The notes below the pieces were generated by a model. It had not been told where the DNA came from and did not search any database. It saw nothing but the letters and a program-made list of their open reading frames with translations. Of a DNA stretch of 64,000 nucleotides, positions 11,409-22,905 are shown in pieces; position 1 is the first letter of the stretch, and each line of letters begins with the position of its first letter. The translations under genes and the position numbers were made by a program. Source of the DNA: Arctopsyche grandis (taxonomy: Eukaryota > Arthropoda > Insecta > Trichoptera > Hydropsychidae); the NCBI RefSeq assembly GCF_051622035.1, contig NC_135357.1, positions 37,307,691 to 37,371,690 of the forward strand, read 5' to 3'.

Positions 11409-12471
11409 GACGACCGCTGCTGCCGACGATCTGCTGCGACACACGAACGACCCGCTCCGCGTCTCGACCGCGAGTGACGTAACGTAACTGAACACCACTC
11501 ACCCCCTCCACTCCACCCCACTCACCCTCTTCCACTTCCGCTTCCCCCACCACGTCCGAGCGCTGAAATAAGCTCCCGATCAATTTCTCTCAAATTAATG
11601 CGAATATGTATCCACCTAAAATATATTCAAAGCTGAAATGTAAGCATCGACGTCGCATTCGGAAATTTGCGGTTTAGATTAGCGCCATTTTGTGCGCGAT
11701 GTCAAAATTTTATTGGTCGTAATGTCCGTTCGAATTACGGCCACGTTTTTTTTTAAATGTTCATGACGAGTTTTTGTGTATGAGGAGGTTGAAGGAAAGC
11801 GAAAGGCTGATCAATCTTATTTACATAGCCGAACGAGGCCGTCCAGGGCGTATTCCGGTCGTGGGAAAATAATAATTCCGAGTTCCCTTCTTTTTGCGGC
11901 TTATTTACAAACTTCGAAAATATAATATTATCCTTATTCGATAAAGCAACATATATTTAATATATTTAAATATCAAAACAAGCAAAATTAAAAAAAAAAA
12001 GCTCAATCTTGGATTTTTTTATTTATATAAAAATTCTGTTCGGAAGCAGGTCCGACGAGACCTGCAGCGGTGAAATTACACAGCGGTGATTTCACGAGCG
12101 GTTGGACGTGTGTTTTTTTAGATAGTTTTAAACATATAGAAAAAATGTCGCGTTCGTGGGATGCGTACGTGGTATAGTCCTTTGAAAACGATACATCCGA
12201 CCGTTCGTCGTTGAAATTGTATGATAGTATTTATCCTTGCTTGACAGTGATCTATAACAAAACGACCCTTCGGACTTCGAACATATACATACATACATAG
12301 GTGCTTTTCTAATAGTTCTGAATTTTCTCATACTAAAAATATATCTATAAGATATATTTTTAATTGCGAAATAAAATATGGCAATCGAAATAAAATTGTT
12401 CAATCAAAAAATTTTGTGGGCCCAAAATTATTTTTTCCCAGGGCCCGAGATTCCTCTCGGCCGCCCTGTTT
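11409..12471. promoter_or_regulatory. GMPR upstream region (putative promoter)
   Basis: Directly upstream of the GMPR start (minus strand), 11409-11560 is clearly richer in G+C than the region around it and holds pyrimidine-rich ccctccactcc tracts. That fits a 5' UTR plus promoter. No TATA box was recognised. Beyond ~11600 the sequence is AT-rich, with nothing identifiable up to the foldback at 12472. Confidence 0.4.
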
Positions 12472-12681
12472 AAGGTCTGTTCATACCTATCCAGCACGAC
12501 CCGTATCCTGCAGGTATCCTGCAAGTGCGGATAGTATTCTTTGGTACATTATATAGACGTATTTATACTCCATTCGCGCATGCGCATTAACGCATTCATG
12601 CGCGTCCATATATAATGTACTAAAGAATACTGTCCGTACTTGCAGGATTCGGATCGTGCTGGATAGGTATGAACAGACCTT
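12472..12681. repeat. inverted repeat (foldback) 6
   Basis: The left arm aaggtctgttcatacctatc... (from 12472) mirrors ...gataggtatgaacagacctt (to 12681). The arms run ~90 bp each with a few changes, and the loop is short. The open frame crossing it is symmetric and not a gene. Likely a MITE. Confidence 0.8.
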
Positions 12682-14695
12682 TAGAAGTAGATATATATGC
12701 ACGTTATGAAATACTTAGGCGTTGGCTTGGTGCTCGTCAAATAACAATAGACCCCTCCATTGCCGTACAAAGCAAGAAAGCAACATGGTTCACAATAGTG
12801 AACCATTTTTGTGTATAAAGCATCGTCCTAACGTCGCCCTTTAGTTATGAACAGAGATCGGATACACGTGGGTTCAGTATTCTTAGAAATGGTCAATTTC
12901 TTAGGAAAACCATCAGTGTTCAAAGCAAGAGGGCAAACAAAGCTGTTACAGACAGTCCAACCCTTGTTCATCGTGACCCCGACTAGTGCAGATTAATTTT
13001 TTGCTGTTCATTTTAAATTGGTTTTTGTACGATTTTTTTACATTGTTTTATCAAAAAAAGGATCTATATTTTGAAAAATTGTCAACGCGCTTCGATATAA
13101 TATGAAAACGAAAATAATATTTCAATTAAGTCAAAATGTCGAGATATTATATACATTTACGCTCCAAAGACGCGATATGAGACTGAATTCGGTCTTTTAA
13201 TTACTTATTTACGCTTCAGAGTCTCATCTCAAAAGAGTTTCAATATATGTTTTTATAAATATGATCAATGTAAAATCTCAAATTGAAATATGGAAGTTTT
13301 TCAATGAGCTCACATTCTAAAGTCAACTCTATTGATAAAGCAATAGAATTGCCAACATGTTTATTCTTTTATATTTAAACTTACATAGTTCTTCTTAACA
13401 TTCTGATTTACTCTATAAGGATATTTAATTTTTGGCTCTTTCTTTTCCATTATTTCCTCATTACTGAGAATTATGATCCTCACGCTGTTAATCTGATACT
13501 TCAACTCAAACGATTTTTGTAAAATCTTTTAGTTGAAGTTTTACCTGCTTCTTTATTACTTACGTTGTTTTTGAAACCGTTTGCGTACAAAATAAATCTC
13601 CTACCTGTTATCTATTTCCCTTACTTTATTCCTTTTTTGTCCCGTTTATTTTCATTAATTAAATACATATATCCTTAGTCAAAGCGTAGAGTCCCCAAAT
13701 TTTTTTAATCACAATCTTGTAAACTAAAAAAAATACCTACCGCATATTTGTGGGGAAAGTGTAATTATGTTACATTATAGTAAATACATTCCAACATCGT
13801 TGAATGAAATAACTTTCGACAAAAACAACTCATTGTTGAAAACAAATAAATGAAAGCCATTCGAGTCGTGTTCGACCGTTTCAAATTGTATTGCAAAAGC
13901 TTCGGGGTTTCGCATGAAAGAGGCCTTGTATTTCAAAACGATAAGATACGAACGAAATTAGCCATTTCTAAACGATAATGGTATATTTGGCTGCAAGCAC
14001 TTTAGTTTTCCCTGGGTCGAATTGTAAGAAAACCAATTTAGCAATCAGATAGTGCGAAAGTTATTTCACTACCTGGGTCTGGGATATCCATTGATATAGA
14101 AATACTTTTTGTATATTGATGGGGTTATCTCATAAATGAGGCATTTTACGCATATTCACAAGAACCGAAATCATCTTTCAACATACTAAGACTGGAATCG
14201 TATTTAGTTTGTATATCTACATATATAATAAGGACTTTCAGTCAATGCGCAACATGTTTTTTACGAATTTATTACATCCAAACAAACCAATTTAAGAAAA
14301 TTGGAGGGGATGGCAAATTATATACAATTTTCCGCTTCATTAGCATAAATTGAAGGGCACAAAATCGTAATATTGATCAAACAAAAACTGTCACGCGTCC
14401 AAAACATTTACACAAATGTTATTTTTTTTTACGGTTTTTGTCTACTCAAGTCACTGTTTCTTAAGCATTATATATCTACACATCCATATGTTATTTTTAC
14501 TTTGAATGATAAAATGGAAAAATAATAATATAAAAAAATTATAGACAAAGAGTAATTTGATTTAATATTTCTTTTGCTTATAATCATTACATAAAATGCG
14601 TCTTAGCTCAATTTACAAAGAATTATATTCTTATGTGTTATAAAATATTTACATATATACATATGTATGTATAATAATATGCATCTTCAGTCTTC
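12682..14695. other. intergenic stretch without recognisable features
   Basis: AT-rich DNA between foldback 6 and the VHL stop codon. The right part may include the VHL 3' UTR. I see no exon, RNA gene or clear repeat here. Confidence 0.4.
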
Positions 14696-15193
14696 TCAGC
14701 TCTTATCTTGGTTTTTTAAAATCATCAGCGATTTCAACTCATTTTGCAACGTTCCTGGAAGACCCAAAGCTGCCAGACAATTTTCATCTGGCAACGCTTT
14801 GACAATCTCCACCATGACCAGTCTCGTCAAACTCCTCATGGGCATTCTGATTCTGATTACTTCCCGTCGAATATGATTCGAATTAGTTGTCGGTACCCAA
14901 AAGTATTGAACTTTGGGCCCCCTAAACACGGTCTTATTGTTGACCACCAGCCTGTCTTGGGTGATGCGTTCTTTAAAGATCCACGGATGCGTTGTGTAGG
15001 TGTTCAAGTCGAAAAATTGTAACGGTTCCAACTTTTTATACAATTGGGTCTTGCCGTTGTAGTCTATCCAGTATATGCTGATGCTACAATAACTACAGTT
15101 TACGAATCTGATATGGGAAGGTTCTTCGCTGTCTAGAGATTTTGCTATTTGCATGTTTCCTTTGTCGTCCACTTCATATTCAAATTCATCCAT
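14696..15193 (-). CDS. Vhl: VHL, von Hippel-Lindau-type E3 ligase substrate receptor
   Basis: A single coding exon of 165 aa. VHL recruits hydroxylated HIF-alpha to an elongin B/C-cullin 2-Rbx1 ubiquitin ligase; this length is usual for insect VHL, which lacks the human acidic N-terminus. The beta domain spans about residues 26-112 and includes WIDYNGK, Y52 and THPWIF. Y52, H69 and W71 line up with human Y98, H115 and W117 of the hydroxyproline pocket, while T65 takes the place of S111. The alpha domain follows (about 118-160), with an elongin-C box beginning SLTRLVMVEI. The human cysteine there is replaced by valine. The start is secure: an in-frame TAA lies two codons upstream, and a CAG acceptor at 15203-15205 suggests a spliced 5' UTR. 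Confidence 0.9.
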   Translation of the reverse strand: MDEFEYEVDDKGNMQIAKSLDSEEPSHIRFVNCSYCSISIYWIDYNGKTQLYKKLEPLQFFDLNTYTTHPWIFKERITQDRLVVNNKTVFRGPKVQYFWVPTTNSNHIRREVIRIRMPMRSLTRLVMVEIVKALPDENCLAALGLPGTLQNELKSLMILKNQDKS

Positions 15194-15202
15194 GGCTTAG
15201 CT

Positions 15203-15205
15203 CTG
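15203..15205 (-). other. putative 3' splice site of a VHL 5' UTR intron
   Basis: On the minus strand a pyrimidine-rich tract ending in TTTCAG immediately precedes AGCTAAGCC and the VHL start codon. This implies that the first exon is non-coding and lies further right; its donor was not identified. Confidence 0.5.
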
Positions 15206-15338
15206 AAAGCAAGCATCAACACATAAGATTAATATTTTTAATACATTTTCAGAACTCGACAATGCTTATATTAGTTGTAAGAAGCAACGGCTAGAATACA
15301 ATCCTAGCTTGCGCATCCTTTCCATGAAGTGGATGTTG

Positions 15339-15654
15339 CAGGGGCGTCATTTTAGTTTTTCCCAGGGGGGGGGGGGGCAAAATTTTTGAACAGTAAGGAA
15401 TGACTTTCTAGGGGGGAGGGGTGTATTATATTAATAAAAAATTAGTGTATATGAATTTTAACTATTTATTTTAATCATTTTTTTATTTATATATATTTTA
15501 TCAATAAAATTAATAGTAAAAAGAGATTTGGTTTGTTGGCTTAGTATTTTAGTATTTCAATTCATAATAATATATTCAACAACGTGGATAGTCCCGTTCA
15601 AATCTAGGGGGGGGGGGGCTGCCCAACCCGCCCCCCCCCCCAAATGACGCCTCG
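15339..15654. mobile_element. hAT-type MITE 2 with homopolymer tracts
   Basis: Begins CAGGGGCGTCATTT and ends AAATGACGCCTCG, inverted ends of the hAT kind (one base lost on the right). It is flanked by ggatgttg (15331-15338) and ggaggttg (15655-15662), an 8-bp duplication with one mismatch. Inside are G12 (15365-15376), G12 (15607-15618) and C11 (15631-15641). Non-autonomous. It sits between the VHL start and TRAPPC2L, so it may interrupt the VHL 5' UTR intron or promoter. Confidence 0.7.
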
Positions 15655-15662
15655 GGAGGTTG

Positions 15663-16218
15663 GCTTTCAGAAATGAAAAGACCTTAACCAGGACATAAAC
15701 TAATATATTACAATAAAATATAAGGGGCATTTCGTAATTTTTAAATAATATTATGCAATGATTTAATATAATCGTATCAAGAAATTTATTCAATATCAAC
15801 CCCCAGCTATCAAATACAGAAGTACTACATATTTAGAGTATTTACATATGTACATTAAAATAAAGGAGGTTGGGTACTTGTTTATTATTCTCTAACCTTT
15901 TAAGAGTAGGCAGTATTTTCGATGAAGTATTTTTTACTGCATATACATATGTGTGCGATACTGAACTTACAAACTTTCTACACGCCAAAATAAAGGGAAG
16001 AAACAGATTAAATGTAGAATACAAGACGAGGTTGATCATTTACCGCCGAGTCTACGAGTCATTTTCATGCAAAATATTGTAAGTTCCATGACTAATACAA
16101 AGCGTAACCGATATTTATCAATCAAACATTTAGCAATTAATACGTTGAAAAAAATGCAGGTATGGTCGTACTTACATTTGTTAAAGGCTCACCTGTGATG
16201 CGTGCACCGCTGTCAAAT
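15663..16218. promoter_or_regulatory. intergenic between VHL and TRAPPC2L (divergent promoters)
   Basis: VHL (minus) and TRAPPC2L (plus) start about 1 kb apart and diverge, so this span, with MITE 2 next to it, should contain the two promoters. No TATA or initiator was assigned. The open frames here are not supported by similarity. Confidence 0.4.
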
Positions 16219-17062
16219 ATGGCTGTGTGTGTGGCCGTCGTTGGCAAAGAGGTACGTAAACATTCAACCCGAACTGATATAACGCCTTTCATTCAATCCA
16301 TGTCCTCGCCGGAAACCAGCTCTGACAGAGGCCGTGCGACTTCCGGTCCGAGGGAAACGCACTGGCGACTGAAAGCGAACGAGTTTGACAGTTGCGATGT
16401 GTATCGACGCCAGCACCATCTACCGGCGACTGATTTAAACAATAGTTTCAAAAACTGCCGCTAGAGACGCTGCTTTCTTTCCACCAAAATTCAAACGCAA
16501 TTACATAAATGTATAATATGTGCATATTTTATTTTCGCAGAACTGGCCAATTTATGTAGCGTGTACGGAATCTGAATCAGAAATGCAATGGAGAGTGCAC
16601 ACGGCTCTCGATGTCGCCGAAGACAGGCTGGCAGCCGGAGCTCGTGCCACCGATCTCAGAGACCTGTATCTTGGCCTGCTGTATTCGACGGAAGCGCACA
16701 ATATGTATGTACGCTTGTCTAACCTTGAAATGAAATTGCTCAATAGGAAAGTTCAATTGCAATTCTCGCTTTCAGTTACGGATATGTGACGAATACCAGG
16801 GTGAAGTTGTTCGCCGTCGTCAACGGGGGCAGTGGAGTGGCTAGAGATGCTGAAGTTCGCTCCCTGTTGCGAAATCTTCACTCGCTGTATGCCGACGCTA
16901 TATGTTGTCCTTTTTATCGGCCCGGTGAGCCAATTACTTCAGCGTAAGTGTTATTGTAGTTGTGAGATTTGTTATATATTAAAATACATATTTTAATTAC
17001 TGTTTATTGATTTCAGAATATTCGACCGAAAAGTGAGAAATTTGATGGCTGGAAATTCATAG
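16219..17062 (+). CDS. TRAPPC2L: TRAPPC2L, trafficking protein particle complex subunit 2-like
   Basis: Four exons on the plus strand: 16219-16251, 16541-16704, 16776-16943, 17017-17062. All borders are GT-AG and phases agree. They total 411 nt, encoding 136 aa (human 140). TRAPPC2L is a small longin-fold subunit of the TRAPP tethering complexes, which act as GEFs for Rab1/Rab11-type GTPases at the Golgi. The joined protein reads MAVCVAVVGKE, then NWPIYVACTESE, LRDLYLGLLYSTE, IYGYVTNTRVKLF, ADAICCPFYRPGEPI and FDRKVRNLMAG. This matches the family order throughout. The reading frame is open for 19 codons upstream, but the homologous start is the ATG at 16219. Confidence 0.94.
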
Positions 17063-17422
17063 TGCATTCCTTCGTTCTCTGTGGCATATTCATCGCTATT
17101 ATTAAACAGCAGGTTTTGCTCAGGCAGCCTCCTTTCGAATCAAATTCCATATTTAAAAGATTATGCTTCGGAAATGTTGACTTGAAGAATAATGTTAATA
17201 TTTATAAAATGTTAAATATGAAGAAATTGGCGAATTTAGCAATCTGGACAACCATTTATGATCAAACTTTTAGTTGTGCTTCTTTGATTATTTCCAACAA
17301 CAGGCCTACTCCTTGATGATATGACATATAACGAATCAGATTCATCAATTGATGTTAAATAGGAGCAGACTTGGTCTAGCTGTCAATGTCATTGTAATAT
17401 AATATATTTTATTAACAATTAA

Positions 17423-17927
17423 CCTTTTGCCCGCGGCAATAAATATAGCGAACAAGCCCTGTACGCGGCACCTTTTTTGCGAATTTGGCAATCGAGTTTT
17501 TGACCTTAAATACAGATTTTAATATTTATTCAAGTAACCAGATATGTTAATTAACACAAAGTATTATTTTAAACAATAAAATACATAATATATCTCGTAG
17601 TTTTGGATTAATTGTCAAATAATCATTCTTCATACAATTGAGACGTATCGTCGCCATTGTTCAACAGACGTGACGTCACATAAACGAGGTTTCAGTATGG
17701 TTCCACAAAACCACTAATTTTGACTGGTATATATTCATTTTAAGCAAATTGAATAGATGGCATTCAACTCTCAGTGATATATTCAACCAATTTTGAACCT
17801 TAAAACAGTTGAAATAGGCGCATATAAGGCTCAAAATCCCGTGCAAAGTTCAGAAATTCTATGGAAGACAGCCGCGCTACAGACTTGTCGCTCAAAGCTT
17901 CCATAGAAGACGGTCACGGGCAAACGG
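17423..17927. mobile_element. TTAA-flanked MITE, family B
   Basis: Element of 505 bp with inverted ends CCTTTTGCCCG and CGGGCAAACGG, bordered on both sides by an exact TTAA (17419-17422 and 17928-17931). The ends differ from family A. TTAA duplication plus CC ends suggest a piggyBac-type MITE. It lies just downstream of TRAPPC2L and has no coding potential. Confidence 0.75.
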
Positions 17928-17931
17928 TTAA

Positions 17932-18812
17932 AGAATCGTTAGGTTTAAACATATATAATGTATAGTATAGTATTAATTAAGTGTAAAATAAAAGGCATTT
18001 GTATATATTCATTGAAATATTCTTTTTTTTATTATTTTTTGTTACAATATATCTACAATAATATCTAACGCTGATAGGCTTTTTTTGTTTATATTTATAT
18101 ATAATATATATATATATTAATAATAATAAGTTACAACAGAATGAGTGCTCCGTTAATTTGACTTGGCAACTCTGGCAGACGCTTTTGAAGCTTCTGCCTC
18201 ATTTCAAATCGGAGACCCGTCCTGCAGAGCACATTATCAACATTGACCGGGCGAATTTTCCAAATCACGTCTATTTATATGTATACTTTTCAAATGTAAC
18301 AGCCGTCCTGGACGTGTATAAGTAGACCCTGTCAAAGTTCACAATGTGCGACCACCGACGGCGCCACCGTCCAAACGACAAACGCGTGTTCGCTTACAAA
18401 CTAAAATCTTAGCGAAAATTATTATTTTTGTTTATTGTATTAATATTATTTTTTTGTTTTAAATATTTTTTCATCTAGATTCTATCCAAATTTATTTATT
18501 CGACTGATCGTTTTGACGTGCTGGCATCGCTCGCTATAAACAAACCACTACGTGAACTGAAAATGCAACCGTTGAAATCAAACCACAAATAAACACTGTA
18601 TTCGATTAGTAATTAATAATTAATACGAAATGCCCATATTTTCAAATTGCAACAATTTAATTGACTGTTTTATATTTATCATACGGATCGTACAAGTCTT
18701 CGAGTATGTCGTTCAACACCAAAAGGGAATTCTATCACATGCTAGAAAGTAAAGTTCTTAAATGCATCTAAATAACATATGATAGTACAACGTTCGTCAC
18801 ACTTGCCAATTC
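17932..18812. other. AT-rich intergenic DNA
   Basis: Nothing coding recognised. A somewhat more GC-rich block at about 18140-18390 has no similarity I can name. Confidence 0.35.
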
Positions 18813-18816
18813 TTAA

Positions 18817-19038
18817 CCACTTAATCGCCACGCGTTTGTAGAAACCGATTCGATTATTTTATTATATGACACTACCCCTTCGATATATAACAAACTAACG
18901 AAAAAAAGTGACTTTTTTAAATTTCATTAGTATCACAGGATATCTTTGGATGTCGCTGTGAAGAAACCAATATTAATTTCGAGACATAGCCTTAAATACG
19001 AAGGAGCGCGCACCGGTGCTCTTATGGCGATAAAGTAG
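18817..19038 (-). mobile_element. TTAA-flanked MITE, family A, copy 2
   Basis: 222 bp, flanked by perfect TTAA on both sides (18813-18816, 19039-19042). Ends CCACTTAATCGCCA and the complement of CTACTTTATCGCCA are inverted. The interior (reverse orientation relative to copy 1) includes ggagcgcgcaccggtgct. This is the best-preserved boundary set of the family. Confidence 0.8.
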
Positions 19039-20059
19039 TTAACCTTTCCTCCCCTGTGATATGTATTTACTACAACTCGACTCTAATAATGGGAATATCG
19101 ATATGAAATGTTATAGATACGAGGTTCAGAATTTTTTGTATTCCTCCGTAATATAATTACGAATTACGTCAATGCATGTGTACAAAATACATATCATCGT
19201 AGCGCGCGGATGTTTTTGGCACCGTAAGGGAAAGGTTAAAGGAGAGAAATCACAGCCATGAAGATATATTATCATATATTTCACGTCAAAAGGTTAACAA
19301 AGCCCAACAAGAGCTCTCACGCGTCTCTTTTCGTGGGTAATTGTTATTTTGAACCTTTATTGTTAGAATGAAACACTGGCAAATGTAATGAATGTTGTTC
19401 TAGTACATAGAATGTGTGATTTTTATTAGGAACGAGGACAAAAAGTGCAAAAAAAAACGATACAACAGTAGTACTAAGATAGGGTTGACTACGCGCACAA
19501 CTGATTGTTAAGGCCCGTTCACACCGACGATCGACAAAATGTTCTCATTGAACGTTCGCCGGTTTGAACGGACATTATAATAAAGGCATTTGCTAAGACA
19601 CGTTACCGAATATAATATATATAAATATGTATGTTAAACTAGCCAGCGTCTTTTTAAATATCAGATATACAATTTATCCCGCCTCCTGTTAACAATTCTA
19701 TCTATTTAGATATATATATATATATGTATGTATATATACCAAATCGCTAAGGAACCTTACTTGTGTATTTATAATTTGCTAAATTGTATGACATTTCTAA
19801 GTAATCATTTTTATTGTCAAAGTTATAACAATTATAAGTCACTTAAATATGAATATTGCACACAACGCATTGCGCACCTTTTTTTGTAACGGCGCTCAAA
19901 GGCTTAACAACACTCAAAGAACATTTTTTTTTAATTCACTAACCCTAAAATGTATGCAATGTGTGGATGAAATGAAATGATGGACAGTCGTATGTATTGG
20001 ATGTCCGTTAACCCTTTGCTATATCTTTGTAGGTTTTATTACGCCGAAAATTTTATTAT

Positions 20060-21214
20060 TTGTCGTGTAGGTTAGGTATGGAAAACAAAGCCAAGTCACT
20101 TGGTGAGGTTAGGTTAGATTAGGTTAACTGTATTCTTGGGATTTTATGTTGTGGGGATGTTATGGGGATGTCCTGTTAGCAAAGTCAGTCAGTTCTTTGG
20201 ACTTTAAAGGTAAATTTAATTCTTAGATTGTATAGGTTAGGTTATGGAACTGTCCGTTGAACAAAGTTGGTCGCTTTTTGAGGTTAGTTTGATTGTATCT
20301 CAATGAATACATGTCACGAGGTGATTTTATACAGTGTAAGGATAAGTCGTTCAAGTAAATCGTATACACATATATTAATCTATCCTAACCTAATCTAACA
20401 CCCGATAAAACTTTAAATATGAGAATCGAAATAAATTAAAACACATTAAAGCAATATATTCATATCAATGATATATGTATGCAAGTACATATAAACTCTC
20501 AAGGTAATATCGATGTCTGAATTATGCTGAAAACATTTTTCTTTAGTTTTTATGTACTAAGTTAGGTTATAAAGCTGTCTCGTGAATAGTCAGTCATTTG
20601 GTGAGGTTAGATCAATGTTATTCCTTAAGCTGTATAGGTTAGAATTGAATCGAATTGATTAAAATAACACACAGCAAGTAGAGCACATGGACATTTATAT
20701 AATATTATATTAATTTGATCTAACTTAACTTAACCTAAGTTTTTAGCTGAACAGTTAACAACTTTTAGCGTTTAGCCGATAGCAATATATATATTGTATA
20801 TATGTCACAGTGAAATTATATTTCAAGTGAAAATACGAGTATATTTCCACTGACGTTTCAATGAAATCATAACAAGTCATACATTCAGGGTTGGTTTTAT
20901 TCATTTAAGATTGTAAGGGTTGGTATTCTTTAAGGGTTAGGATAGGTTAGGTTAAGTAAGGGTTGGCTCTATTCATTTAAGATTGGGTTGTTAGGGTTAA
21001 ATGTATAGAGTTAAACGTTGTAAATTCATTGTTTGACACATTTTCAATGCTTGAATTGGTGAAAATATATTTTCTTAGATTGTATAGGTTAGGTTATGGA
21101 ACTGTCTGTTGAACAAAGTTGGTTGCTTGGTGAGATTAGTTTGATTGTATCTCAATGGATACAATGGATGAAAATATGTTTTCACTTGAAATATGCTTTC
21201 ACTGTAACATATAC
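20060..21214. repeat. cluster of AGGTTAGG-rich direct and inverted repeats
   Basis: Short runs of ggttaggttaggtt recur through this span. A ~90-bp block (cttagattgtataggttagg... to ...gtatctcaatg) occurs at about 20222-20310 and again, ~88% alike by eye, at about 21074-21160; weaker copies lie near 20085 and 20570. The right part (20797-21214) is bounded by inverted ends containing cacagtgaaa..tttcaagtgaaaa and its mirror. It looks like an old array of diverged units, not a telomere. Confidence 0.55.
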
Positions 21215-22685
21215 ACGTATAATATACATATGTAGTTCAACTCTCAAAGTAAAATTATAATTCAAACAATAATTAACATAGTCTTTGGTAAAAAAAAAAA
21301 TCACATTTGAGTCATCCACTATGTCGGCTTTAAAAAACTAGATATTTGCAAAGGGCCACGGTATATATTATATATAAATACATATGTGTGACTTTGATAA
21401 AATTGACAATGAAAATGATCTCATGAGCATGAGTTATGTAACTGAAGCTAGACGACATTCAATACAAATAAACATTTTTTTCAAGTGATTATTTTATATA
21501 ATATTCGGCGAGGGCTCGGATGAGGATGTGCGAAGCCGTCGCCACAGCTTGACTGACATATTGACAGCTAAGGCGAGCCCGCTCACGGAACTGTCAGCTT
21601 GCGAAACAAGAGTCCGGATCGGGCCCGCATTAGCGACGGCCTCGGGATGTGCGATGATGAAGCTCGTGCATACGTGCAATAACGTAGTGTTTACATAGTA
21701 ATTACATCAAAAACATTTTAGTTATTCTTTGGGGCACTGAAAAAACCACCTATATACATATGTATATATAATTTTCGCTTTCCTTTGTCTCCGAACAATG
21801 TTCAACACATGGTACCAGCCATAATTTACGCTGTTTGTTGTATATTTATATTTAATTTAACATAACTTGATTCGTTTGTGTACGTGTGTATGTATGTATA
21901 CTTTTACAATGGCAATATGCAAGTGTACGAGTGTGTCTCCTCGGTATAAAATCTAGCGCTTTTTTTTAGTACTATAGTTTTCACTTCGTATATATTAAAG
22001 TCTTGTTTTTTTTATTTATTATTATTTGTTTGATTGCAGATGAGAGGCACCACTTTGGAGATACGAGGTGACAGAAGTGCATAGGTTAGGGTGGGGGGGG
22101 GGGGGGGGGGCGAGGGGGTATTAAGCACTGAAAAAATATTTGGCTTCAAAATATTATATATGAAAGTGATGTGTGCAAACATATGATATATGTATAGTGC
22201 AAAGTTTGAAAATTTAGATTTGTGCATCTCTAAATTGAAAATTTTCTTTTGGCGAATACATAATCGTTATCTGAAGCTTTACCGGTTATAAAAAAAAGTT
22301 ATCAATGATACAGGCTATGGTATATTTTCAAAAATATTAATCACTGATTTTTAGGATGCCAGCGGGGCTTTTTGAAATGCCAATGGAGTTTTTTGAAATG
22401 CTATCTTCTTTTTGAAATGGGATCTGCATTTGCGATCCACTGAGGGATCACGAGTGATCTTATTTAATGCGGAATATAAAGCGTCAAATATTGTTTGTGA
22501 ACCCACCAAAACTGCAAAGTTGCTTTATTGAAACATCAACGCTCATTCTGACTTATTATGTATGGTGACATTTGAAACTGAACGAGGTTTTCGCGATAGT
22601 TACTATTAAGACAGGCCCACCCCTAGAACTGTTAGCTTGAGAAACAATTGGTAAACAGGTATCAAACATTCAGCTGATTGCATTT
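21215..22685. other. intergenic, with a G18 tract
   Basis: No gene recognised. A run of 18 G occurs at 22093-22110. A GC-richer block at about 21500-21680 shares agaactgt.agcttg.gaaac-like text with about 22620-22655, suggesting two old copies of one repeat. Confidence 0.4.
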
Positions 22686-22905
22686 GGGTCCACTCTACGG
22701 CACAAACTCCAAGTAGATGAAGACCCGAAAAATGAACTCATCGTCAAAATGTTCATTTGAAATGACTGAGTGTGTACAAGCCCTAAGATTAGGAGTGGGG
22801 GTAGACGGTTTTGACGGTCCTTCCCATGAATCTCACGCATTTTTTGTATGAGTTCATTTTTCGGGTCTTCCTCAACTCTGAGCTTATCCCGTAGGGGCCA
22901 CCGAT
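22686..22905. repeat. inverted repeat (foldback) 7
   Basis: The inner arms gaagacccgaaaaatgaact and agttcatttttcgggtcttc are exact mirrors at about 22719-22742 and 22847-22870. Pairing extends outwards with more changes to about 22686 and 22905. Non-coding. Confidence 0.65.

Noticed and set aside
14744-15022. 92-codon plus-strand open frame
   Set aside because: Antisense shadow of the VHL exon.
20060-21214. Chromosome end / telomere
   Set aside because: The AGGTTAGG runs are short, diverged and mixed in orientation, with genes on both sides.
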